A stretch of 64,000 nucleotides of DNA from Lichenibacterium minor. GTDB taxonomy: Bacteria; Pseudomonadota; Alphaproteobacteria; Rhizobiales; Beijerinckiaceae. Positions 15,786 to 23,878 of the stretch are shown here, piece by piece; the stretch's first letter is position 1; each line of letters begins with the position of its first letter. Below the pieces are notes generated by a model. It was not told the origin of the DNA, did not search any database, and worked only from the letters and a program-made list of their open reading frames with translations. The translations under genes and the position numbers were made by a program. The DNA is taken from NCBI RefSeq assembly GCF_004137685.1, contig NZ_QYBB01000010.1, positions 1 through 64,000 on the forward strand. Reading direction: 5' to 3'.

Positions 15786-16259
15786 TTAAGACGCTTTAGT
15801 TGGTTTCAACCGCCACAGCATGTTCCCGTGCCCGTCTTTGCCGGCCGTGACGCGACCGTCGCCCTTGAGTACCCGCAGGGCCTTGGACACCCGCCGGGTA
15901 TGATCCGCCATGAGCTTGCGGTCCCGCGCGTCCTGGCCTGAGACGGAGAGCAGCGCTTCGGCGACCTGGCGCGACGTGCGCGGTTCTCCCGTTTCCCGCA
16001 GCTCGTCGATGCAGCCCCGTGTCAGCTCGCCCCGGCCGAAGATGACCTCGCGCTTCTGCCGGGGCATCGCAGCGTCGAGATCGCCCTTGTAGCCCAGCGT
16101 GCCGAGGACGCGGTCCATCGCGGCGACGTCGTTTTTGATCTCCGCCAAGCGATCACGGATGCGCTCCGCTTCGCCAAACAGGTCGGCGCGCTTGGTGAGC
16201 AGGCCCGAGATGGTGTGCTCGAAGGTGTCGGTGCGGGAGGGGCGGATGGTGTCAGACAT
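15786..16259 (-). CDS. Coiled-coil plus winged-helix protein at element 2 terminus
   Basis: 157 residues. Residues 10-55 form a coiled coil (TISGLLTKRADLFGEAERIRDRLAEI...), and residues about 85-157 a winged helix (GCIDELRETGEPRTSRQVAEALL ... RVSKALRVLKGDGRVTAGKDG ... WRLKP). The ATG at 16259 is exactly 68 bp from the element end, as for the counterpart in element 1, although the two proteins share only their architecture. It is a likely DNA-binding accessory or regulatory factor of the element. Confidence 0.72.
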   Translation of the reverse strand: MSDTIRPSRTDTFEHTISGLLTKRADLFGEAERIRDRLAEIKNDVAAMDRVLGTLGYKGDLDAAMPRQKREVIFGRGELTRGCIDELRETGEPRTSRQVAEALLSVSGQDARDRKLMADHTRRVSKALRVLKGDGRVTAGKDGHGNMLWRLKPTKAS

Positions 16260-16302
16260 GTCACCATGGTATCAAAGCCGAGCGATCTCAGGCAGATAGC
16301 CC

Positions 16303-16327
16303 TTGGTGAGTTTGCTACCTAACACCG
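16303..16327 (-). repeat. Right terminal inverted repeat of element 2
   Basis: Imperfect inverse copy of the left end. The target duplication CACTTCCG follows at 16328-16335 and the glycosyltransferase frame resumes at 16336. Confidence 0.82.
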
Positions 16328-16335
16328 CACTTCCG

Positions 16336-16963
16336 CGCGTCCGCGCTGCGCCGCGTCGGCGGCTGGGATGCCTGGAACGTCACGGAGGACATCGATCTCG
16401 GATACCGCCTCGCCCGCTTCGGCTTCCGCGTCGGCGCGCTCGACTCCGACACCTTCGAGGAAGCGCCGCTGACCCTCGCCCGGTGGATGCCGCAGCGCAG
16501 CCGCTGGCTGAAGGGCTGGATGGTGACGCTGCTGGTCCACGGCCGCCAGCCGCGCCGGCTGTTCGTCGAACTCGGCTGGCGCGCCGGCCTGTCGGTCGCG
16601 GTGTCGCTGGCCGGCACGGTGCTGAGTTGCCTCCTCGGCCCGCCGCTCCTCGTCGCCGTCGCGGTGCAAAGCTGGCGCGGGGTCCTGTTTCGCGCCGAAA
16701 CGCCGCTGTGGTGGCTGTTCGTGGCGGCGAGCGGCGCGCTTCTGGCGGGCGGCGTCGCGGCGGCGCTGTGGCCCGTCCTGCTCGGCCTGAGGCGCATGGG
16801 CCGGCTCGACCTCGCGGCCTGGCTCCCCACCCTGCCGCTCTACCTGCTGTTCGTTTCGGCCGCCTCGTGGCGCGGCCTGTTCGAGCTGTGGCGAGACCCG
16901 CAGGCGTGGAACAAGACCGAGCACGGCCTCGCGCGGCACCGGGCCGCGCGGCCGCGCCCCTGA
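16336..16963 (+). pseudogene. Family 2 glycosyltransferase, 3' fragment
   Basis: The C-terminal part of the interrupted enzyme: the RRVGGWDAWNVTEDIDLGYR block with the TED catalytic base, then QRSRWLKGWM, the Q-x-x-R-W motif of processive cellulose-synthase-like enzymes, followed by three to four membrane helices and a basic tail. It shows that the intact protein was membrane-bound and probably processive. The stop is at 16961-16963. Confidence 0.9.
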
Positions 16964-17138
16964 CGGGCGTGGCCTCCGCAAGGGCGGCGACCGCATGCCT
17001 GCCTCCCGCGTAGGCGGCGAACTTCCTCAGTGCTGCATCGTTGAGCAGGCCTCGCGGCACCGAAGACCAACCACACAGTCCGATGGGCGCGATGCCGCTT
17101 CTCGGACGCGGTGCGGCGGCAACGATGAAAGCCAACAC

Positions 17139-17393
17139 ATGACCAGCACCAACTTCCGCTCGGCCGCCTTCGCGATCTTCGCGCTCGGCGCCGGCCTCGC
17201 CACCGCCCCGGCCTTCGCCCAAGACCGCTTCGCCGCGACGTCCGACGAGGGGGCCGCTTACGCCCAGCCCATCCCCGGAGACGAGGGGGCGGCGGTTCCG
17301 CCGAACACGATGGGACATTTCACCTGCGGCTTCAACGAGCAGCACAGCCACCTCGAGCGCCAGAACTGCGGCGGCGTCCATTACCGCTACTGA
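17139..17393 (+). CDS. Small secreted protein
   Basis: 84 residues. Signal peptide at residues 1-26 (SAAFAIFALGAGLATAPAFAQ, cleavage after AFA). The mature 58-60 residues carry two cysteines (HFTCGFN, RQNCGG), probably one disulfide, and several histidines (NEQHSHLERQNCGGVHYRY) that might bind metal. There is no family I recognise. It is monocistronic, ending before a strong hairpin at 17592. Confidence 0.7.
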   Translation: MTSTNFRSAAFAIFALGAGLATAPAFAQDRFAATSDEGAAYAQPIPGDEGAAVPPNTMGHFTCGFNEQHSHLERQNCGGVHYRY

Positions 17394-17591
17394 CGCGCGG
17401 TCCGGCCGACGACGCCGGATCGGGGGCTCGGCGGCACGCGAACGACGCCGCTTCCCGCATGGCACGGCGCCCGACGGAGGGCCCGCCGGCGCCGAGGTTC
17501 CCGCCGACTGCGGCGTGACCCGTCCGGCACGGGACCTCATCGCGGACGGTGGGTGCTGATGTGGCGCCGATCCGTCGGCCCGGCCTTTCGG

Positions 17592-17622
17592 AAGCCCGCG
17601 GTGAGGAACCGCGGGCTTTTCA
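17592..17622. terminator. Intrinsic terminator
   Basis: A perfect 10-bp stem AAGCCCGCGG / CCGCGGGCTT with a 7-nt loop, followed by TTTTC. It ends transcription from the secreted-protein gene and insulates the RhuM-like operon 40 bp downstream. Confidence 0.75.
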
Positions 17623-17661
17623 CGCGTTAAGGAACACCACGACCGCGGCGAAGGTGGAGCC

Positions 17662-18663
17662 ATGCCGAACCAGCGTTCCGCCCCCGAAGCCGCGCCCCGC
17701 CGCCCCGCCGCCCGTCCCCGCCGCACGGTCGAGGCCGGGGCCGCGCCGGACCAGCTGGAGCTGGAATTCGTCCGCTTCGGCCCGCGCGACAAGGCGCTGG
17801 ACCTCCGGGTGGATCTCGGCTCGGACACGATCTGGGCCACGCAGGCCCAGATGGCGGAGATGTTCGGCGTCGGCGCCGCCGCGGTGTCGAAGGAACTGTC
17901 GACGCTCAAGGGCGAGGGCGGCCTCGGGACCGTGCGCCCCGGCAGCGCCGGCTCGGGCGACCTTTACGACCTCGACACCATCCTGTGCGTGGGCTACCGC
18001 GTCAGCTCCGGCAAGGCCGCGGCGTTCCGGCGCTGGGCCAGCCAAACCCTGCGCGCTTCCGCGGTCGACGGCTTCGCGTTGAACGAGGCGCGCCTGCGCG
18101 ACGACCCCGCGGCGAGCGACCGGCTGGCGACGCGGCTGCGCGCCATCCGTGCCGATGAGACCAACATCTACGAAACGGTGCGGGCCTTCTTCCGCCAGGC
18201 GTCGCAGGATCACGACGACGGCGCACCCGCGGCGCGGCAGTTCCACGCCACGCTGACGGACAAGTTCGTGTATGCCGTCACGGGCAGCACGCCCTCCGAC
18301 CTCATCCTGGCGCGCGCCGACCACGGCGCGCCCAACATGGGCCTGACGCGCGTCGCCGGCGACGCCCCCAGCGTCGACGAGGCGCGCATCGCGTCCAACT
18401 ACCTCGACGGCGACGAGATCTACGCCCTGCACGTGTTGTGCGAACAGTTCCTGCTCTACGTCCAGGGACAGGCGGCCCGCAGCCGGGTCATGACCATGCG
18501 GGAACTCGCCGGCAGGCTCGACGACCTGCTGCGCTTCGACGATTACCCCGTGCTGCCCGGCCACAAGGACGTCCATCGCGAGCGCGCGGTGCGCCACGCG
18601 GGGGCCGAATACGCCCGTTTCGTCCTGCGCGACCCCCCGAAGCCGCGGCTCGGACGCCGCTGA
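17662..18663 (+). CDS. RhuM-like virulence family protein
   Basis: 333 residues. Residues 35-110 carry the RhuM signature: DTIWATQAQMAEMFGVGAAA, then VSKELSTLKGEG and YDLDTILCVGYRVSSGKAAAFRRWA. The C-terminal part is helical. RhuM was named from a Salmonella island gene; the biochemical role is unsettled, but members sit in accessory regions and resemble the N-terminal domain of some Fic or phage regulatory proteins. The stop overlaps the start of a small membrane protein gene (TGATG), so it heads a tightly coupled three-gene operon. Confidence 0.83.
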   Translation: MPNQRSAPEAAPRRPAARPRRTVEAGAAPDQLELEFVRFGPRDKALDLRVDLGSDTIWATQAQMAEMFGVGAAAVSKELSTLKGEGGLGTVRPGSAGSGDLYDLDTILCVGYRVSSGKAAAFRRWASQTLRASAVDGFALNEARLRDDPAASDRLATRLRAIRADETNIYETVRAFFRQASQDHDDGAPAARQFHATLTDKFVYAVTGSTPSDLILARADHGAPNMGLTRVAGDAPSVDEARIASNYLDGDEIYALHVLCEQFLLYVQGQAARSRVMTMRELAGRLDDLLRFDDYPVLPGHKDVHRERAVRHAGAEYARFVLRDPPKPRLGRR

Positions 18664-18881
18664 TGGACGGCTTGACGCTGTTCGGCCTCGCCGCCGTGTC
18701 TCTGATGCTCGTCGCCTACGCGCTCGAACCGCGTGGGGCAGGCTTCACGCTCCTCTTCGCAGGCGCCTGCGCGCTCGGCTCCACCTACGGCTTCCTCCAA
18801 GGGGCGTGGCCCTTCGGCCTCGTGGAGGCGGTTTGGGCCGTCGTGGCCTTGGTGAAATGGCGGAGACTCGCTCCCGCATGA
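18663..18881 (+). CDS. Small two-helix membrane protein
   Basis: 72 residues with membrane segments at about 5-23 and 28-62 (LFAGACALGSTYGFLQGAWP between charged ends), resembling the short CBU_0592/DUF-type two- or three-helix proteins. The ATG overlaps the RhuM-like stop and the stop overlaps the next GNAT start. The operon position implies a shared function, otherwise unknown. Confidence 0.65.
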   Translation: MDGLTLFGLAAVSLMLVAYALEPRGAGFTLLFAGACALGSTYGFLQGAWPFGLVEAVWAVVALVKWRRLAPA

Positions 18882-19321
18882 GCGAACCGTCGGCTTCCGT
18901 TCCGATCCGCATTCGGGATGCCATCCAGGCCGATCGGCCCTATCTCGCGTGGCTCGAGGAGGCTTGCATGCGAGACTATGCCGTCGCGCTCTGGGGCGTC
19001 TGGCGGACGCGGCCCGGCGAGTCTCTGGACCTCCGACAGTACCGCATCCTCGTCGCCTCGGAGCGGGACGCGGGGTGCATCGGGGTCCGGCGCGAGGTCG
19101 ACCATCTTTGGATCGATGCGCTCTACGTCGCGCCCGGGTTCCAGAATCGGGGCATCGGGGCCGCTGCTCTCCGCATCGCCGTCTCGGAAGGCGCCGCGGA
19201 AGGATTGCCCGTGCGCTTGAGCGTTCTCACGACCAACCCCGCCCTCGCTTTCTATCTGCGGAACGGCTTGGTCGTCGAACGCGAGACGGTCGAACGCCGC
19301 TATCTCACGACGTCGCCTTGA
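18878..19321 (+). CDS. GNAT family N-acetyltransferase
   Basis: 147 residues from the ATG at 18878 (ATGA overlap with the previous stop). The acetyl-CoA site lies at about residues 84-100 (LYVAPGFQNRGIGAAALRIAV, Q/RxxGxG/A type), and the C-terminal NPALAFYLRNGLVVERET is the usual GNAT motif B. Substrate unknown. It is the last gene of the RhuM-like operon, ending before a hairpin shared with mucR. Confidence 0.85.
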   Translation: MSEPSASVPIRIRDAIQADRPYLAWLEEACMRDYAVALWGVWRTRPGESLDLRQYRILVASERDAGCIGVRREVDHLWIDALYVAPGFQNRGIGAAALRIAVSEGAAEGLPVRLSVLTTNPALAFYLRNGLVVERETVERRYLTTSP

Positions 19322-19371
19322 ACCCCCGACGCCTTCGCGGCGTCACGAGGATCGCGGAAGAGCTTCCGCAA

Positions 19372-19410
19372 CGGAAACAGGCCGCCGGAGTCCGGCGGCC
19401 CCTTGTTGCG
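19372..19410. terminator. Bidirectional terminator between GNAT and mucR genes
   Basis: A stem GGCCGCCGG / CCGGCGGCC with a 3-nt loop at 19380-19400, flanked by AACAG and CTTGTT that extend pairing. It lies between convergent genes. Confidence 0.65.
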
Positions 19411-19427
19411 CGATCGCCGCGAAACGA

Positions 19428-19976
19428 TCAGGCGGTCGCCTTGGCCCGGCCGCGGCGGGGCTTCTTGGCCGGCTCCTCGGCCGCGGCGGGCTCGGGTTCC
19501 GGGGCGGCGGGCGCCGGCTCGGGCTCGGCTGCCTCGACTTCGGGCTCCGCCGATTCCAGGGCGGGTGTGCCGGCCTTGCGGCCGAGACCCATGGTCTTGG
19601 CCAGGTTGGACCGCGCATCCGCATAGGCGGGCGCCACCATCGGGTAGTCCTTGGCGAGGCCCCACTTTTCCCGATATTCCTGCGGCGACAGGCCGTGCTC
19701 GGAGTGGAGGTGGCGCTTCAGCGACTTGAAGCGCTTCCCGTCCTCGAGGCAGACGATGTAGTCGTTGGTGACGGACTTCTTCACCGGGACCTTGGGCTGC
19801 GGAGGCTCCTTCACGGGCTCCGGCTTGGCGCCGTTGAGGATGTTGCCGAGCGAATCGTGCACGGATTGGAGCAGCGCCGGCAGCTCGCTGACCGGGACCG
19901 AATTGTTCCGCACGTAGGCCGAAACGATTTCAGCCGCCATCTCGACGACGTTCAGATCTGGTGGTGTGTCGGACAT
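19428..19976 (-). CDS. mucR: MucR/Ros family zinc-finger transcriptional regulator
   Basis: 182 residues. The N-terminal oligomerisation region (VVEMAAEIVSAYVRNNSVPV) and the Ros-type zinc finger at about residues 74-98 (CLEDGKRFKSLKRHLHSEHG, with C, D, H, H ligands), followed by SPQEYREKWGLAKDYPMVAP, are hallmarks of MucR. MucR proteins act as H-NS-like global silencers of A+T-rich DNA in rhizobia and Brucella. The C-terminal 50 residues, rich in EPEPAPAAPEP and ending in a basic KKPRRGRAK, are longer than in most MucR proteins. The nearby A+T-rich insertion cargo would be a natural target. Confidence 0.93.
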   Translation of the reverse strand: MSDTPPDLNVVEMAAEIVSAYVRNNSVPVSELPALLQSVHDSLGNILNGAKPEPVKEPPQPKVPVKKSVTNDYIVCLEDGKRFKSLKRHLHSEHGLSPQEYREKWGLAKDYPMVAPAYADARSNLAKTMGLGRKAGTPALESAEPEVEAAEPEPAPAAPEPEPAAAEEPAKKPRRGRAKATA

Positions 19977-20308
19977 AGACTTGCCTGCTCCTCATCTTTC
20001 CTTGGAGGTAGAGCGCTTTCTTGAGCAAGGCAAGACACGTCGCGACCCGATCGTCCGCGCGGAAGCAAAAAAACGGTGCAAACGGCCCCAGGGCGGCGGC
20101 TCGCGATGATCAGCGGGCCCGTTCTGCCCCCGCTGCACCCGCGAAGACCGGCGCGGCGGGGCGGCCGGAGGGCGAAAACAGTATCGGGCCGGCGCGGGAT
20201 CGCGCGGGGCGGAGGACGAATCAGCCCCGCCCGCCGATCGGGCCGTTTCGCCCGGGCCCGCCGGTTTTCGTCGCTTCGGGGCGGCAGGCTGTTATACGGG
20301 GGGCGGGC
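19977..20308. other. Promoter region of mucR and protease; no gene
   Basis: No convincing frame. The first 50 bp upstream of mucR are A+T-richer and contain its ribosome site; MucR genes are usually self-repressed. The remainder is GC-rich without a clear hairpin-plus-U terminator. Confidence 0.5.
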
Positions 20309-21088
20309 GTGAAGCGGATGGGACGGCGATTGCGCGGGATCGGGGACGTTTGGCGACCGCGCGTGGCGGCCGTCCTGTTGGCCCTGGCCTCGACGCCCGC
20401 CGTGGCGGATTCGCGCGCCGCGCCCGCGGCCGCGGCGGACCACCACGGGGTGGTGGACGCCGACAGCTATCCCTGGTCCGCGGTGGGAAAGCTGTTCAAC
20501 TCCATCGGCGGGGCCTGCACGGCGGCGGCGGTCGCGCCCGACAAGGTGCTGACGGCGGCTCACTGCCTCTACGCCTTCCGCACCCACCGCTTCCTGCGGC
20601 CCGATTCCATCCACTTCCTGCTCGGCTACGCCCGCGGCGACTACCGCATCCATGCCCGCGTGGCATCGTACGCGCTGGGCCCCGGCTACGACCCGGCCGA
20701 CGAGACCCGCACCGCCGCGCGCGACTGGGCCGTGCTGACCCTGGCGGAACCGCTCCCCGCGACGGTCCGCCCCATCGCGCTCGCCGCCGCCGTGCCCGCG
20801 GCCGGCGCCGCCATCGAGATCGGCGGCTTCGCGCAGGACCGGGCCTACCTGATGACGGCCGACACCCGCTGCCGCCTGCTCGGGCCCTCGGCCGGCACGC
20901 CGGTGCTGGCCCACGACTGCGTGATCGCCCACGGCGACAGCGGCGCGCCCCTGCTCGCCCGGTCCGCCGACGGCGCCGTCCAGGCCTTCGCCGTGACGGT
21001 GGGCTTCTGGACGGTCGGCGGCCGGCAGGTCGGCATCGCGGCGCCCGTGACGGCCTCGATCCTCCTGACCGCCGAAGCGCGCCGGTGA
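20309..21088 (+). CDS. Secreted trypsin-like serine protease
   Basis: 259 residues from the GTG at 20309; ATG 20318 is an alternative. The signal peptide core (VAAVLLALASTPAVADS) follows a basic leader. The catalytic triad is visible: His in LTAAHCLY, Asp in ARDWAVLTL, Ser in HGDSGAPLL, with cysteines C-T (GGACTAAAV/AAHC) as in S1 peptidases. It is exported and acts on unknown proteins. Upstream in-frame sequence to 20021 lacks protein-like character. Confidence 0.88.
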   Translation: MKRMGRRLRGIGDVWRPRVAAVLLALASTPAVADSRAAPAAAADHHGVVDADSYPWSAVGKLFNSIGGACTAAAVAPDKVLTAAHCLYAFRTHRFLRPDSIHFLLGYARGDYRIHARVASYALGPGYDPADETRTAARDWAVLTLAEPLPATVRPIALAAAVPAAGAAIEIGGFAQDRAYLMTADTRCRLLGPSAGTPVLAHDCVIAHGDSGAPLLARSADGAVQAFAVTVGFWTVGGRQVGIAAPVTASILLTAEARR

Positions 21089-21166
21089 TCTCCCGTCGAC
21101 GGGCCGCCGCCGCGATGTCATGCTGACGCCAGAACCGGAGAGGCGAGCGATGCGGGACACGGCCCG

Positions 21167-22336
21167 ATGACCGATGCGGACACCCGCCCCACCCACGACG
21201 TCCTGGCCCGCCGCGACGGCGCGCTCGGCCACCTCACGCTGAACCGTCCGGCCGCCCACAACGCCCTCACCCTCGACATGGTGCGGACGATCGACGCCGC
21301 GCTCGACCTTTGGGAGGAGGACCCCGGGGTCGCCGCCGTGCTGGTCGACGGCGCCGGCGACCGCGCCTTCTGCGCCGGCGGCGACATCCGCGCGCTCTAC
21401 GACGCGCGCCGCGCCGGCCTGCACGCGCCGCTGGCGGATTTCTTCCGCCTCGAATACCGGCTCAACGCCCGCATCGCCCGCTATCCGAAGCCGATCGTCA
21501 CGGTCATGCACGGCATGACGATGGGCGGCGGCATCGGGCTCGGCGCCCACGCGTCCCACCGGATCGTGACCGAGCGTTCGGCGCTGGCCATGCCGGAGGT
21601 GAGGATCGGCTTCGCACCCGACGTCGGGGGCACCTACCTGCTGGGCCGCGCGCCGGGGGAGCTCGGCCTCCACCTGGCCCTCACGGGCGGGCGCGCCGGC
21701 CCGGCCGACGCGCTGCTCTGCGGGCTCGCCGACGTCCACGTCCCGGCCGGGCGCCTGCACGACCTCCGCACGGCGCTGGCGGGCTGCCGCACCGCCGCCG
21801 ACGTCGACGCCCGCCTGTCCGCGTTCGGCACCGCGCCCGCGCCGGGCGGCCTCGACGCCGCGCGGGGCTGGATCGACCGCTGCTACGGCTTCGACGCCGT
21901 CGAGGACATCCTCGCCGCGCTGGAAGCCGCGCCCGAGGCCGAAGCCCGTGCCGCCGCGGCCGAGATCGCCGGCAATGCGCCCACCTCGCTCAAGGTGACG
22001 CTGCAGGCCCTTCGCGATGCCCGGCTGCTCGGCCTCGAAGACTGCCTCGACCGCGAGTTCCGCGTGTCGCTGTCCATCACGGCGCGGCCGGACTTCGTGG
22101 AAGGCGTGCGCGCCGCCGTGGTCGACAAGGACCGCGCCCCGCGCTGGCAGCCGGCGCGGCTGTCCGACGTGTCGCGCCGCGACGTGCTGCGGCACTTCGA
22201 GCCCGCGGAGGACGGTGACCTCGGCCTCGGCAAGCCGTCGTGGGCTGGCCCTCGAACCTCTGCTTCGCCCCACGGGGGAGAAGAGCGGGACGGCGTGGCA
22301 GGAGCCTCGCCATCCCGCTCAGGGGACGACGCGTGA
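21167..22336 (+). CDS. Enoyl-CoA hydratase/isomerase, 3-hydroxyisobutyryl-CoA hydrolase type
   Basis: 389 residues. The crotonase core has FCAGGDIRALYD (oxyanion hole) near residue 67, MHGMTMGGGIGLGAHASHRI near 112 and ALAMPEVRIGFAPDVGGTYLLGR near 140. The ALAMPE.RIGF/PDVG pattern and length beyond 340 point to HIBCH, which hydrolyses 3-hydroxyisobutyryl-CoA in valine degradation. mmsB lies 585 bp downstream. The last 30 residues (after LGLGKPS) run through a palindromic GC-rich repeat and are not typical of the family. The stop overlaps the next gene start (GTGA). Confidence 0.85.
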   Translation: MTDADTRPTHDVLARRDGALGHLTLNRPAAHNALTLDMVRTIDAALDLWEEDPGVAAVLVDGAGDRAFCAGGDIRALYDARRAGLHAPLADFFRLEYRLNARIARYPKPIVTVMHGMTMGGGIGLGAHASHRIVTERSALAMPEVRIGFAPDVGGTYLLGRAPGELGLHLALTGGRAGPADALLCGLADVHVPAGRLHDLRTALAGCRTAADVDARLSAFGTAPAPGGLDAARGWIDRCYGFDAVEDILAALEAAPEAEARAAAAEIAGNAPTSLKVTLQALRDARLLGLEDCLDREFRVSLSITARPDFVEGVRAAVVDKDRAPRWQPARLSDVSRRDVLRHFEPAEDGDLGLGKPSWAGPRTSASPHGGEERDGVAGASPSRSGDDA

Positions 22337-22767
22337 TCGGGGCCCTGGCGGCCGGGGATCGCGACAGCTGGATGCCGCTGTGGCGCGGCTACCAGGCCTT
22401 CTACGCGGTGGAGATCCCGGACGCCGTGTCGGCCGCCACCTGGGAGCGGCTGCTGGATCCCGCGGAGCCGATGGGCGGCGCGCTGGCCTGGGAGGGCGAC
22501 GAGGCGGTCGGCCTCGTCCACCACGTCCGCCACCGCTCGACCTGGACGACCGGCAACTCCTGCTACCTCCAGGACCTGTTCGTGGCGCCGGGCGGCCGGG
22601 GCCGGGGCACCGGCCGGGCGCTGATCGCCCACGCCGAGGAGGTGGCGCGGCAGGCCGGCTGCTCGCGGCTGTATTGGCTCACGCACGAGACCAACGCCGA
22701 CGCCATGAAGCTCTACGACCGCGTGGCCGAGAAGTCGGGCTTCGTGCAGTACCGGAAATCGCTTTAA
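22333..22767 (+). CDS. GNAT family N-acetyltransferase
   Basis: 144 residues from the GTG at 22333, which overlaps the upstream stop (GTGA). The acetyl-CoA loop is LQDLFVAPGGRGRGTGRALI near residues 76-96; the C-terminal YWLTHETNADAMKLYDRVAEKSGF is typical of diamine/aminoglycoside-like GNAT enzymes. Substrate unknown. It is wedged between two valine-catabolic genes. Confidence 0.87.
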   Translation: MIGALAAGDRDSWMPLWRGYQAFYAVEIPDAVSAATWERLLDPAEPMGGALAWEGDEAVGLVHHVRHRSTWTTGNSCYLQDLFVAPGGRGRGTGRALIAHAEEVARQAGCSRLYWLTHETNADAMKLYDRVAEKSGFVQYRKSL

Positions 22768-22920
22768 GGCCCTCGGCGTCCCGGTCCACCCCGGGCGGCG
22801 CCGTTCGCCGGGATGCGGCCCCACGGGAGATCGCGATTTGACGGCCGCCGGCCCGTCCGATCAACTGACGCCAAGGCCGCCGCTCGTGCGGCGCGGCCCG
22901 TGCGGGGGAGGGGACACGCC

Positions 22921-23802
22921 ATGGCGGCGATCGCGTTCATCGGGCTCGGCAACATGGGCGGCCCCATGGCGGCCAACCTCGTCGGGGCGGGGCATGCGGT
23001 GGCGGGCTTCGACCTCGACCCTGCCGCCCTCGACGCCGCCCGGGCGGCGGGCGTGACGGCCGCGGCGTCGGCGGCGGAAGCCGCGGCCGGCGCCGACGTC
23101 GTCGTCACCATGCTGCCCGCCGGCCAGCACCTCGTCGCCGCCTACGAGGGTGGCCTCGTGGCGGCCGCGCCGGAAGGCGCGCTGTTCATCGATTCCTCGA
23201 CCGTCGACGTCGCATCCTCGCGCCGCGCCCACGCCTTCGCGGCGGCGCGGGGCATGAGCACGGTCGACGCCCCGGTGTCGGGCGGCGTCGCCGGGGCCGT
23301 GGCGGGGACGCTCACCTTCATGGCGGGCGGCGCGCCCGAAGCGGTCGAGCGGGCGCGCCCGATCCTCGCCGCCCTGGGTCGGCGCGTCGTCGCCTGCGGG
23401 GGACCCGGCGCCGGCCAGGCCGCCAAGCTTTGCAACAACATGGTCCTCGGCATCGCGATGGTGGGCATCAGCGAGGCCTTCGTGCTGGCCGAAAAGCTCG
23501 GCCTCGACCATCAGGCGCTGTTCGACGTCGTTTCGACCTCGTCGGGCCAGTGCTGGGCGCTGACCAACCATTGCCCCGTGCCGGGGCCCGTGCCGGCGAG
23601 CGCCGCCAACCGCGCCTACGCGCCGGGCTTCGCCGCGGCCCTGATGCTCAAGGACCTGACGCTGGCGCGCGACGCCGCCGACAGCGTCGGCGCCGACACG
23701 GCGCTGGGGCGACACGCGCGCGACATCTTCGCGGCCTTCGCCGAGGGCGGAGGGGCGGCGCTCGACTATTCCGCCGTCATCGAAGCGGTGCGCCGGGGCT
23801 GA
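22921..23802 (+). CDS. mmsB: 3-hydroxyisobutyrate dehydrogenase
   Basis: 293 residues from the ATG at 22921, with a GGGGGAGGGG ribosome stretch upstream. NAD-binding FIGLGNMGGPMAANLVGAG opens the chain, followed by the substrate-binding DAPVSGGVAGAVAGTLTFMAGG and the catalytic lysine region GAGQAAKLCNNM. It oxidises 3-hydroxyisobutyrate to methylmalonate semialdehyde in valine degradation, one step after the HIBCH-type hydrolase encoded at 21167. Confidence 0.93.
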   Translation: MAAIAFIGLGNMGGPMAANLVGAGHAVAGFDLDPAALDAARAAGVTAAASAAEAAAGADVVVTMLPAGQHLVAAYEGGLVAAAPEGALFIDSSTVDVASSRRAHAFAAARGMSTVDAPVSGGVAGAVAGTLTFMAGGAPEAVERARPILAALGRRVVACGGPGAGQAAKLCNNMVLGIAMVGISEAFVLAEKLGLDHQALFDVVSTSSGQCWALTNHCPVPGPVPASAANRAYAPGFAAALMLKDLTLARDAADSVGADTALGRHARDIFAAFAEGGGAALDYSAVIEAVRRG

Positions 23803-23878
23803 CGCGCGGCACAAACCCGCCGCGTCGGCGGTTCAGGGGAAGCGCGGCATTCCCGCCCGCGCCGGAACGCCGGACCCC

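Larger units (their letters stand above)
13202..16327. mobile_element. Cargo-carrying IS1595-type element 2 (3.1 kb)
   Basis: The element has imperfect inverted ends (20 of 25 bp; left starts CGGTCTTATGTAGC, right complement CGGTGTTAGGTAGC) and the 8-bp target duplication CACTTCCG at 13194-13201 and 16328-16335. It carries two DUF6894 genes, a transposase lacking its zinc ribbon, an A+T-rich 66/185-residue gene pair and a coiled-coil/winged-helix gene. Flipped, it has the same plan as element 1: the winged-helix gene 68 bp inside one end and the transposase in the opposite direction. Probably moved in trans. Confidence 0.87.
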
